This document shows, one piece after another, positions 1 through 10,700 of a stretch of DNA of 64,000 nucleotides. The notes beneath the pieces were generated by a model. The model had not been told where the DNA came from. It searched no databases and saw only the letters and a program-made list of their open reading frames with translations. A program made the position numbers and the translations under genes. Source of the stretch: Sporobolomyces roseus. Taxonomy: Eukaryota > Basidiomycota > Microbotryomycetes > Sporidiobolales > Sporidiobolaceae. Where the stretch lies: positions 992,001 to 1,056,000 of the forward strand of contig JADILM010000004.1 in assembly GCA_016617785.1 (NCBI GenBank), read 5' to 3'. Position 1 is the first letter of the stretch. Every line of letters begins with the position of its first letter.

Positions 1-604
1 GGCCTTAAGCGCATTCGAGTGGTGTGCTTTCGCTTTCCCCTTCAAGTGAGCTAGCTGCGGTTGATCGGAATAGGGTGGAGCTGAGGGGGAGGAAGACGAG
101 TCGAGAGGGCGAGAGGAGGAGGGAGAAGGGGGAAAGGATAGGATGGGTTTGGTGGAGCATTCGCGGGGGAAGGAGAGTGTACGGCATGAGCGAAGATAAG
201 ATTGGAGAGTGGATGGAAGCGATTGGAAGCTACTCGAAGACTAGACTAACAGGAAAACGGGATACGAAAATTGTCAATTCGCGAAACTTTGAATTGGGGG
301 GGAATGAACGAAGATTGCTCACCTCGTCTGCGATAGACAGTTCTTTCAGCATCTCTGTCCTCATGCTTTTATCCTTGATGGCTTCGAAATGTTGCCTCCA
401 TTCGATGGGTAAAGAATTCCAACATCTCTTCTCGTCTCTCCTGACTCTAATCCTCCCTGTCCCGTCTTGTGTTGTGTATGATTCGAAAAAGTCGTTACAA
501 GATGCGTTTGCGAGTGTTTGTGAGAATGGATTTGAGAGAGTAAAGTCGAGAAGAGTTGAGAGATCGAAGGGGAGAGCTAGAGGATACACCGGGCAGCTGA
601 CCAT
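1..604 (-). CDS. METTL25/RRNAD1-like methyltransferase, N-terminal part (truncated by window edge)
   Basis: Reverse-strand gene whose 3' part lies outside the window. Exon 1 runs 604 to 323 (94 codons, starting MVSCPVYP) and ends in a GTGAGC donor. Exon 2 starts at 240 after a TAG acceptor and stays open to base 1. Exon 1 carries an FFESY...RCWNSLPIEWR segment, and exon 2 begins with an LPSTLQSYLRSCRTLSFPR segment. These resemble the N-terminal pattern of fungal METTL25/RRNAD1 (Methyltransf_32) proteins, in which a Leu-Pro-x-x-Trp-Arg block precedes a 'P-x-L-x-x-[FY]' block. The S-adenosylmethionine-binding part would be outside the window, so the assignment rests on weak N-terminal resemblance. 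It is divergent from phytochelatin synthase, with about 300 bp between start codons. Confidence 0.4.
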
Positions 605-909
605 TGTTCTAGCCTGTACTCTTGATCGGCTTGTCGTCCGACTGGATCAAAGCGAGTTGTAGATGCGGAAGGGACCTTTCATTTCTCGGTTTCATCTTTC
701 TTGTTCTCTCACTCTTCAATTACCCTCTCAAGCCGAACTCAAAGACCTTCAAGCTGTTGTCACGCAATAGATCACTACCCACAAGCGCGAGCAAAAGACT
801 CGCCACCTTTCCTCGTACACTGGCGACTCTCACTTCCTCCTCTTCTTCTCTCCCTTCCGCTTCACCTCTCCCTCCACCTCCTATACACCATCCACGAGCT
901 CGACCAGAT
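605..909. other. Shared divergent upstream region
   Basis: This holds the 5' flanks of the METTL25-like gene (-) and phytochelatin synthase (+). It is pyrimidine-rich on the + strand just before 910. The phytochelatin synthase frame stays open upstream to an ATG at 622, which would add 96 residues of low-complexity, Ser/Arg-rich sequence. Confidence 0.5.
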
Positions 910-2331
910 ATGACTACTTCCGCCACTCTCGCTTCCACCTCTTTCTACAAGCGACCTCTTCCTCCGACCTGCATTCCTTTCAACTCTCCCGAAGGCAGAA
1001 GAATCTTTGCAACCTCGATGCAAGAGTCCAACCTCGACGCCTACTTCCTCCTCTCTCAACACTTCCTAACTCAAAATGAACCAGCCTACTGCGCTCTAGC
1101 CAGTTTAGCGATGATCCTCAATTCGTTGGAGATGGATCCACAACGGATCTGGAAGGGGAACTGGAGGTGGTATTCGGAGAACCTACTCGATTGTTGTAGG
1201 CCTCTCGAGGAAGTAGCGCAGGTCGGGCTTACGTTACCGGAATTCGCTTGCCTCGCGAGATGTAACGGGTTGAGCGCTCGGGTCGTTTCCCCTTCTATGG
1301 TCGATTCGGAGCGGGATCGGAAGACTAAGCTGGAAGAGTTCAGACGGGACCTTAGAAAAGCGACGAGGGCGGAAGAGATTATGGCGATCAGTTATTCTAG
1401 AAAGAGTCTAAAACAAACAGGCTCGGGTCACTTTTCTCCCGTTGGTGCTTACTCCGAAGCGGATGACAAGGTTTTGATTCTCGACGTCGCAAGGTGAGCT
1501 CCTACATTGGATTTTGCTTTGACCCTCAAACATCCGCTGACTGCCCAACTTTAGATTCAAGTATCCCTCGTACTGGATTTCAGTAGAACTCGCTTACGAC
1601 TCGATGGTACCTATCGACGATGCGACGGGTCAACCTCGTGGATACGTCATGCTCAAGCCAGCGCCTAGCGAGAATACGGGAAGTCTGAACGGAAAGCAAA
1701 GTTTGACGAGTCTGACGCTGAACAAGGTGAGCACAGCTTTTCTCTCCCTCTCGACACGAGTGGCTACCGATTCGACGTTTCTCAGTCGTCCTGGGCACTC
1801 CTGTCGAATTCGCTATCGAGAATATTGCTCGAAACTCCAAAATCTGCAACTCTCGATTCACTCCTCGAACGCATCGTTTCGCATCTCTCGAATCTACCGA
1901 CGCCGGCCGTCGTCGTTCGACCAGTTCCGAACCCCAATACTACATCCGAATCGCCCGCTCCTTCTCGACCCGCTTCTCCTTCCCCAACATCATCGATGGA
2001 ACTCCTATCGAGGCTATCGACTAGCTCGGTTCCGGGCTCATCGTCAAAACCTCTCGTGACTCTTCTCATCCTGTCACTCTTCTCGCCAAGATCCCCCTTG
2101 ACAGCGCTCGTCCCTCCTCGTCTCGAACAGGATTTACGGGAAACGATCTCAAAAGTTGAAATCGATTCGACGACGATCCAGGACGAGGTGGAGTTCCTCA
2201 CTACCCAAATTGGCGCACTCGGCGAGTGTTGTAGATCCGAAGAAGAAGGAGCCGGATGTGGTTGCGCGACGAAGGGTACCATGAACGTAGACAAGGAGGA
2301 TTCGATCAATGAGCGAAAGAAATGTCACTGA
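910..2331 (+). CDS. PCS1: Phytochelatin synthase (glutathione gamma-glutamylcysteinyltransferase)
   Basis: Three exons, 910-1493, 1555-1726 and 1786-2331, encode 433 aa; phases close exactly. The enzyme (EC 2.3.2.15) transfers gamma-Glu-Cys from glutathione onto glutathione or growing phytochelatins, usually activated by Cd, Zn or other thiol-bound metals. The papain-like catalytic triad is visible: Cys in QNEPAYCALASL, His in TGSGHFSPVGAY, and Asp in VLILDVARFKYP, which spans the first intron. The C-terminal part is more variable and ends with CC, CGC and a last Cys, as in eukaryotic PCS metal-sensing tails. I chose the ATG at 910, 29 residues before PEGRRIF. An in-frame ATG at 622 would add 96 poorly conserved residues, part of them (LLSRNRSLPTSASKR) resembling an organelle leader. 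Identity is secure; the start is not. Confidence 0.93.
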
Positions 2332-2883
2332 ATTTTACCCTCTTTGGGGAACTTTCAACTTTCTGATGGCATTCCATTCAACGGTAGAGTATAGAGATCT
2401 ATATGAGAGAACGTCAGAGGGAAGAGGCACAGCCGCACGAGAAGAAGGGAGGTCCGGGACTACGGGCAATGCATGGGTCGCGAAGATAGACGAAACGTCG
2501 TTTTCAACGTCGGAACGTCAAAGATAAGCAAGTCTCAACTCCTGTGATCGTACTCGTGTTGAACCGTTGGTGAGATCTACAAAGGGTTCTTTTCAATTGA
2601 CAATTGATCACCTTACGCAAAAATGCAACCCCTGGCATCTTTCGGATTTCCGACTTGCAGCTTTTCGACACTTCGCAACCGCAAACCAACCCCGACCTCG
2701 AATCGACAGATCTTTCAAACCAACCCTTCAAAAGGACAGAACCAACGTCCCTTTCTCTCTCTCTTTCCTTTCTATCTCCTCGACCACTTTTCCCCTCTCC
2801 TTTCGCTTTCATCGCTCCTTCGTCGGCTACAGTCACACACACACACACACTCCTCCCTCCTCTCTCCCTTCTTTCGACTCACT
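2332..2883. other. Intergenic region with CA microsatellite
   Basis: No supported gene. It contains a short (CA)n run near 2833-2849 and a strongly pyrimidine-rich stretch immediately upstream of the ATG at 2884, typical of fungal promoter/5' leader DNA. Confidence 0.6.
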
Positions 2884-4531
2884 ATGCGTTACTTCGCAGC
2901 GTCCCTCCTTTCCGGCCTCGCTCTAGTCAACGTCGTCGTCGCTACTTTCGGAAAGCACGAATGTACAAGTCTTCACTCAGATGGACACACTTCTGGAGGT
3001 ACGCTTCCTTTCTCTACGCTATCACCTTATACCCCTTTCCTCGACGTAGATCGATCTTTCATCGACTCTCACCATCCCACTTCTCTCTTTCTTGCAAACA
3101 ATCCGAGCACTGACGTTCCTTCCCTCTTCACCTCCTTCGCTACAGATGACTCTCTATGCTTCCTCGCTGGCTTCCTCAAGACCGGATGCTGTGCCAAAGA
3201 CTCCAAGACTGAAGCTTGGTTCTGTGGTACCCCTGGTCAGCGACTTCCCGCTTTTCGAACGTTCGTCGCTTCATTCGCTGACTTGTTCCGACTCTCTCCT
3301 TCGTAGGCGCTACCTGCTCTTCACACACAGATTGTGACGGTGGATGGTGCGATGAAGATGAAGGCAAATGGTGAGTGCATCTGTCGTCGTTGAGGGGGAG
3401 ACATTGCTGATTATTCTCCATCGCTCAACAGTCACGGAGATTACCACGAGCCCTGCTATGGTGATAACACCATGTGTGGTGGAGAATTGACCTGTAGTAA
3501 GTCTCTATCTCTATCTCTGTCAACAACGACAGCCGACCTGAGCTGATTTCGTTCACTTTCTCTCCTCAGGCGGTCAGGATTCTTCACCCGAATCTCCCGA
3601 TACTTGCGGTGGTCACGGATCGAGCTGTTGCTCTGACTCTGATCCTTGGACCACTCTCTCTCACCGAAAATGTGCTTCTGGCGTGAGTGACTCTCTTCCT
3701 CCGTCTCTCCCTTCGTCGTCGCTGATCCGACTTTTCGACGTCTCCAGTACTGCAGCAAATGGACCAAGAAGTGCGAGCACAAGGCTACCCACGAGGGCGA
3801 CTACTGCAACCACAAGGACAAGTGCGGAAAGAACAAGCACGGCAAGCAGCTCATTTGCAAGAAACACAAGTGTGTTCTACCACCTTCCCTACCGGAACCA
3901 TCGAAGCACTACCGTCGTAGTATCCCTATCAACAAGTGTCCAGAAGGTCACTCGTTCTGCTCAACTGAAGGCGGTGCAATGGCTTGCGTCGATACCCAAG
4001 TAAGCTCGAATTTCGCTTCTCCCCCGTCTCCCCCATTCCTACCCGCTGCTCCGCCTCCTATCCGCTCTCTTACTATTCCCTACATCGCCCACACCTTTCT
4101 TATTGACCTTCGCCATTGTCGATTCCGTTCTTGAGCTGATCTTCTCTTCCGAATTCTACCAGAACTCACTCGAATCGTGCGGATCGTGCGGAAACAGTTG
4201 TGGAGACATTCCGGGTGTTGACCGCAGTGCGTGTGTCGCGGGTAACTGCGAGATTTGGTGAGTTTCTGGTCACTCTTCGTCGTCCTTTCCCTTTTCCCTG
4301 TTCTCTCCTCCACCTCTCGGCCCTTTTCCTTCGGACTTTCTCAGCCTCTCTTCGCCTCGTACCAGCTTCCTACATCCTCCTCTCCGCTCTCATCGCTCCA
4401 CCAGCAACGAGCTCTGCCATCCACATTTCTCTATATCCGAACTTGCGCTAATTCATCTTGTTCTCGTCAATAGGGCTTGCTCGTTCGGCTACAACTGGTC
4501 TCCCGAGGACCAAGCTTGTGTCCTGATCTAA
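2884..4531 (+). CDS. Secreted cysteine-rich CPL1/priA-like protein
   Basis: Eight exons (2884-2998, 3146-3235, 3307-3370, 3432-3496, 3570-3682, 3748-3999, 4163-4257, 4474-4531) give 283 aa with exact phase closure. The protein starts with a clear signal peptide (MRYFAASLLSGLALVNVVVA). A Cys-rich body follows, with repeated CxxxxxCxxxxxC spacing (TDCDGGWCDEDEGKC, GSSCCSDSD) and a Lys/His-rich stretch. The C-terminal block LESCGSCGNSC...IPGV...CVAGNCEIWACSFGYNW is the signature of the basidiomycete CPL1-like/priA domain. The family is extracellular or cell-wall associated. Its biochemical role here is unknown; some members are differentiation-induced and one is a Cryptococcus effector. Seven introns in 283 codons is intron-dense even for this window. 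Confidence 0.85.
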
Positions 4532-4951
4532 GGCACGATCCCTCGAGCGCTGTCGATCGTAGGGCTTTGTTTGCGCTCTCTCGACCGCTTCTTCGGATTT
4601 CTCAAGGACGATTTTCTTTACTCTTTTCGTATCATATCTTTTCCCCTCAATCACTCTTGTATCCCTTTTCACTCTCGTTCTCACCTACGATCAACAACCC
4701 TTTCAAAAATCTTTAGCTACCTTGGATTTGTTCGGATTTTCGCACTTCTACTATTTTCCTCGTTCAGAGCTTTCGTCTCCCTTTTTAGATCCCCCCTTTT
4801 GGCTTAGTGCCTCTGTAGCTATCATCAGTGTCAACCTTCGACTTTGTTTCGATCGAACCATTTTTTGCGAGACTCTCGAATAGACGCGAATTGCGAAACT
4901 TCTCTCTCTCCTACATCTCACTTCTTCCCCTTTCGAGCTCTCGTCCATCTC
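4532..4951. other. Intergenic region
   Basis: It contains the 3' flank of the CPL1-like gene and the pyrimidine-rich promoter/leader of the F-box gene. I see no gene, repeat or RNA here. Confidence 0.5.
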
Positions 4952-6328
4952 ATGGTAGATTTCATACTCTAGTCGATACTCTGACGCTCCGCTGACTCTC
5001 TTATCTCCCTCTCCCTCAAAAGCTGGTCTCCCCACCATCTCCGGATCCAGCTCAGGCTGTAGTCCCTCATCTACCACCCGAGCTACTAGACAAGATCTTC
5101 TCCTACCTACTTGATTCACCCACCTTCAATCATCACACCGCGACAAGTTCCCATTCACTCGCACAGCTCTCCGCAACTTGTCACTCATTCCGATCTATCG
5201 CTCAACCTCTACTCTACCGCTCACTCGATGTACGGACTCGAAAGAACGCAGCAATTCTATGTAGAAGCTTCAAGGCGAACCAGGAGCTACTCGAGGGAGT
5301 CAGGGAGTTGAGATTACGGACTGAGCAAGTTCTTGGGCCACCGAATCAGATTGAAACGACGGAGTTGATGGCATTACCCAAAAGGATCCGGAAGCTCAGA
5401 GTCGAGCAGAGATGGTTTGGAATCGAGACTCTAGAGGGATTCGACAGTGAGTTTTCATCCTCTTTCGTTTCCTCCTCAGCTTATCCCGTTACGAGGGTAC
5501 GCATTCCCTACACGATACTGACCAGGATGATCAATGCTCACAGACTTGACGTATCTCGCCCTCCTCGGTCCCTGCACTCCCTCGCTCTCGTCAAACATGA
5601 ATTTCCCTTCGCTTCGCAACCTTCGACATCTCTCGATCACGCTACACGGTCTCTGCGAGCTGCTACTCCCCTCTATCCGACGATCCGCTCATTCAGACAC
5701 TCTGAAATTGGTCACAAACCTGTCCCTTCACGTCGCAAGCGGCACTCTCCCTTCTTTCCTCCCTCCCCGAAATATCGCCGCATCGCTTCCCTCTCTACTC
5801 GACTTCCTACCTTCACTCTCCATCTTGAGCTCTCCACTTCAGTACAGTATCGATATCCCGACCCTCCTCCAAAGAGCTCCACCACCTGGCCAAATCTCAA
5901 TCCTCTGGCGAACGCATTGGCAAGCATTCGTCGATTTCCTTCCTCCTCATCGAGACTTTGGGAACTGGAACGCAGCGGCTCGAGATGATGCTCTCAACGA
6001 GATGGTAGCACTTAGACCGATTCATCAACAACTAATTCACCTAGCTTTCGCACCTTTTTCTTATCCAAACATTCCGGATCATTTCTTGACCGAATTGGAA
6101 AGTCGAATGAGATGCGATCCTTCTCTGAGGGAGGTCAAGTCGGTTTGGCTCGATGTTGCGTGGGAGAAGGTTGGGAGTCCGGAGGGGAAAGGGAACTGGA
6201 GGGAAGTCGTAGAGGAGCGAGGGATCACGGTTGAATATGTCGAGATGAAGGGTGGGGGATTGTTGGGATGGGAGGGCGCGGTAGAGGAGGCTTTCGAGAA
6301 GTGGAAGAATAGAGTGAAGGAGGAGTAA
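4952..6328 (+). CDS. F-box protein with leucine-rich tail
   Basis: The main exons are 5023-5446 and 5544-6328. The first opens with LPPELLDKIFSYLLDS followed by LSATCHSFRSIAQPLLYRSL, a typical N-terminal F-box that recruits Skp1 of SCF ubiquitin ligases. The rest (LTYLALLG, LPSLLDFLPSLSIL) is Leu-rich but has no repeats I can register. The substrate is unknown. The frame is closed by a stop at 4993, so translation must enter by splicing. The best solution is an exon of the ATG alone (4952-4954) followed by a 68-nt intron (gtagat...caaaag) joining in phase 0 to 5023, giving 403 aa. The next in-frame Met is far inside, after the F-box. The F-box call is firm; the one-codon first exon is inference. 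Confidence 0.75.
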
Positions 6329-6544
6329 ACGTCGGTGTTCTGTCGAGGAAACTAAGTTATCTTCCGACGTCAAGGCATCGACCACCTCGCGTTGAGGGAT
6401 CAAGAGCTCGAGGTTCTCTCTTCTCTACTATCGATTGAACGAGAATATCGACTTCTTTCCCTTCCTTTAAATACTACTACGACCGGTTCTTTACACAAAT
6501 TTTGACTTGGCCCCTCCTTCGTCCTTCCCCTTGGATTCTCAGGT

Positions 6545-7320
6545 TTACTCGTCGGATTTCTCAGACTTTTCAGCCATTTCTTGCTTGGTCTCCTCCATCT
6601 TGGATTCTACCAAGATCTTCTTCTGTGAAATCATCAAGAACGGAAATCATCAGTTCACGCCGTAATTGGCGGGGGTGACACAAGTATAAACATACCTCCT
6701 TCTCTTGTCGGTAAGGTCTGTGGAGGAGAGAGATGAGCGGCGTTTCGGAATGGAAAACGAACGAAAATCGGGCTTACTGTTCGGCCTTTACGTTCTCCTT
6801 GTCGGTGACAGAGGATTCGGGGCTTTTGGTGAGGAGGAGTGAGTCAGCTAGGACTTTCTCACAGATTGTAAAGAAAGTCATGAGCTTACTTTGCGGTGAT
6901 ATCAGATGGGGTGGGAACTCCTTCCTCCTCGACTTTCTTCTCTGCGATCTTCTTGATTTCAGACTTTTCAGGTGCGTCGGCATCTACAGGCGTGTGTGCC
7001 TCCTCCTTGTCACTCGCAGCAGCGGTTTCGGGAGTCGCTTCGTGTTGTTTTCGTTCTTCCATCGAAGCGGATTCAGGTGCTTTCCTCGAAGCGGGAGCTG
7101 GGTGGTCTTCCTTTGAAGGGGAGGTAATGTTGTGCATGGTGTGCTTGACGGCTTCAGGAGGGGAAGTGAGAGTGTAGACGAGGGGAATAGTGACAGCAGC
7201 AGAGACGAGAACCCATGGGAGATCAGATTTGGGGGGCACGACTGACGAGTGAGGAGCGGATGAGTAGGTTCGGCGAGAGGCTTGACGGGCAGCGGATCGG
7301 AAGGCGGTACGAGCAAACAT
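6545..7320 (-). CDS. Small mitochondrial single-pass membrane protein, function unknown
   Basis: Four exons (7320-6890, 6822-6778, 6717-6696, 6622-6545) encode 191 aa with exact phases; the third exon is only 22 nt. The N-terminus (MFARTAFRSAARQASRRTYS) is a classical Arg/Ala-rich mitochondrial presequence. One hydrophobic helix (LPWVLVSAAVTIPLVYTL) follows. The remainder is a highly charged, Glu/Lys-rich tail that is probably disordered or coiled. It is therefore likely anchored in the inner membrane with a soluble tail. I do not recognise the family. Confidence 0.72.
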
Positions 7321-7750
7321 GCTGAGTAGAGTAGAGACGTCAGATTGATCAAGAAAGAGCGAGGAGGACCACAGGGACAGCGGGAGCTTGATCAGTACTC
7401 TACTATGCTTCATTAGAATGCATAACAATAGGTAGACTCACATGAATGGAGGATATGAAGTTGTGGTGAGAGACAACTTTCATCTCTTTCGAAAAATCAA
7501 GGGAGACATATCACTCTCGCAGAAGAAGAAGCGACCAGGTTGCGCGAGAAGAGAAGCTTTGCATTAGAGTATTCAAGTAAAAGACGATAGGTACTAAAAA
7601 AATAAAGGAGAAAGTTGCGAGTGCAAATGTGCGAATTCAAGATGGGAGAGAACGTGACAAGCTGAAGGAACAGAGAACAAGTGACGATAGTAGAGACGAG
7701 GAGAAAACATTAGGAGAGCGAGACGACAGAGAGTGGAAGAGTCAGGGAGT
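7321..7750. other. Intergenic region between tandem reverse-strand genes
   Basis: It holds the 3' flank of the VNX1-like gene and the promoter of the small mitochondrial protein. AG-rich on the + strand. I see no feature beyond that. Confidence 0.5.
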
Positions 7751-10700
7751 CTATTTCGTGAAGAGCGAGAGAACGATGGCTTGAACGTTCTCGAGGAAAG
7801 AAAGGTCGTAAGGAGACGTAGGCGACGAAGAGGACAAGAGACCGAAGCCTGGGTTGTCAGAGGTGTCGCGATCCTGCAGAACGAGAGAGAACGTAGGTAA
7901 GCGATTAAACCCTAGACTGGATGTGAGATTCGTTTACTCACTTTGGGCGCGAAAGCGAAACCTGCGATGAGGAGGCAGTAACTGAGGCAGAGTAGAACAC
8001 CTCGGAAGTAGTTGCTCCTCTATTACAACGACATCTTTATGTCAGTTTGGTACGAGACGAAACGATTGCGAGAAACTTACAGCTTCGATATAGACGTAAG
8101 TGAGGAGGAAGACTGAGAAGAGAATGGCGATGATGTCCCATCGAGGGAAGACAAGGCTGCGCGAACGAAGTACTCTGTCAAATCGAGGGTAGCGGGCGAT
8201 CAGAGGAAATGAGGAAACGTACGTGAAAGCGCGATGGAGCATCGACTCTTTTCCGATTCCATAGAATGCGGTAAAAGCGAGCATAGCAGGTGCTTGAATC
8301 AAACAGACTTGGAGAGCGTAGGCGGATCCAATCTCCATTCTGCGAGTGCGACCAAATAAATCAGCACAAAGGTCGAGAAACGGTGATATCGATGAACTCA
8401 CGAGAGAGCGATGTTACCGTTCAAGGCGAAACTGATAGCGTTCATGAACTCGGTCGTATTGGGGACGAGGGCGAACAGAGTGACTCCGAGAAGCTTCTCA
8501 GGGATACCGGATCCTTCGAGAATGACATCGACGACATCGACCAAGATTTCTATCGAAGATGAGAAGCTGTCATTAATCGGGACACAAAGGAAAAGAGAGA
8601 GAGAGAGTGCGCACCAGCAATGATAGCGTAGAGAAGGGTACAACCGAGAAGGACCGTGGTACTCTTCTTTCGACTCCAATTCGGTGCATCGTGACCTCCG
8701 TGACCTCCATCGTCTTCCTCCTTGTTCTGTTCTGATACTTCTCGAGCATGTGAAGGAGCTCGACGAAGGCTTTGAGGGAGAACTGGGACAATGCTCGGAG
8801 CTGCATCGGCGACAGCTCGAACGACACTCCGGAATTGCTCGGGAGTGAAACCGTTCGGAGTCTCGATGTTCGCGAAGTCGACCTTGGCTGGACTCAATCC
8901 TCCTCCGTTTCCTGCGGGTGGTGCGGCGAGGAAAGGAGTTTGAAGAGGAGTAACGCCTGATGCCGTGTGAGATCCCGAAACTCGTCGCTTGTTCGGTTGG
9001 AATAGCTGACTAGGGACGACTCGTTGATAGATCGATCGGCGGTGCTCGAGGGCAGGGTGAGATGCTCCTGCAAGACGACCGAGACCTTGTTCGTGAATGG
9101 CAGGAGCGGCGTTCTGCCAGATTTGCGAGGCGTGAGTTCGAAGGGAGAACCAGATACCGACGGCGTAGGACTGCACGACAGAGTGCTCGAGTCAATGAGC
9201 ATCTCGCGAAAGCTGTGAGAAGGAGTACTCACGAGGACGAGGAGTGATCCGCAGAAATAGGAAAGATACTGAACAGTCGAGAGGTAGAAAGGATCGTCGG
9301 CGGGATCGATGTGCTCGTAGTAGCAGGTTCTACATGAGCTGAGACCAGCCGTGACATCGCAATCGCTGCAGGTGAGTTGGAACTGAATTGTCGAAATGAA
9401 ATGAAAAGTCAATTACTCTCGATCGGTCAAGAACCTTAAGAGGGAAACTCACGCTGCCGTAGATCTCGTAGAATAGCGTAGGTGTGAAGACACCAATAAC
9501 GGCGACGATCAACATCATACTCGTCACTCCTGCACTTCTCGCATTGAATCGTTGTTCTTTTCGTTTGAAAGCTCCTCCAATCATCGACAGTCCCGGCATC
9601 AACAGTACTCCTGCGAGGATGCTACCTACGATACTGCCTTCTACTAGTTCTCCTTTTGATTGAGTCAAAGCGATACTGTAAAGGAGGATTTCGATCGCTG
9701 ATCCGAAAGAAGCGTTGATGAAGGCACCGGTACCGATCGAAGATTGAGCTGAGATTGAGGCGACTGCCATTCCGATGAAGTACGAGAGTGGGATGACTCC
9801 GAGTAGAGCGGTGAAGAACATGAAAGCTTGACCAGTGATGATTTTGAGGAACCCTCCCGAATCGTGTTTGACAGCGTAGGGACCGAGGATGAAGAAGTCG
9901 AAGATCACGAAGAAGACTAGCGACATGAGGTTGACGAACCAAATGTTGACTCCATCGAGGGTATACTTGTAGTATTCGAGTCCGGCAGCTTTGTAGGTGC
10001 AGAGTAAAACGGTTGAACGAGGACTGATGATTCGACCACGACGTTTCGCGTCGGCTACCTTCTTGCGAGATACTCGAGGAGCTAGTTGACCGGCTTCGAG
10101 AGGCCACTGAGGAAGAGCTTGAGCCGAAGCTTGACCGTTCTCGTCATTCGATTGAGTTTGTTCGGAAGCTTGCTGTTCTGTTGCAGTACTCTGATCTTCC
10201 TCCTCCTCCTCTTCGTCCTCGTCTCCATCGTGGTCTTCTTGCTCGTCCGAAGACTGGGGAGTAGCATAGGCGGGAGGGGAGCGGAAGTGAAGGGAGAGAG
10301 GCTCGTTGTTGAGATGGCAGAGGAGAACCCAAAGTAGCTTCGCCATTGGAATGTAGAAGACTACAGCCCAACAGAAGATGCATACGAAGAGCATGAGGGG
10401 AGCGACGAGAAGGTAGAAGACAGTCCAGTAGGCGAGTCGACCGAGAGCGCGAGGTCGGAAAGAGAGGGATTTCTGAGTGTTGACCGATGCTCCAGATGCC
10501 GATCGACGAGTGTGAGTACGAGGACTTCCGCTACCGACGATCGTGTCGTCGCTTGGAGTTCGCCTCGCCTTGTCATCGGGGGAATTATTCGAGGTTGATC
10601 CGTAGGTCGACGGCTTCGATCGAGCGCTGACGAGTTGAGCACGTTCGTTTGATGGTGGAGGTCGCAAGCTGTTGTTGCTCGGCTGACGGCGAGGTTCGTC

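Noticed and set aside
622..909. Longer start for phytochelatin synthase (ATG at 622)
   Set aside because: The added 96 residues are low-complexity and overlap the promoter shared with the divergent gene; 910 places the start a normal distance before the first conserved block. Kept as an alternative only.
2833..2849. (CA)n run, and (GA)n runs near 50,570 and 62,415
   Set aside because: Simple microsatellites, not a regulatory or mobile element.
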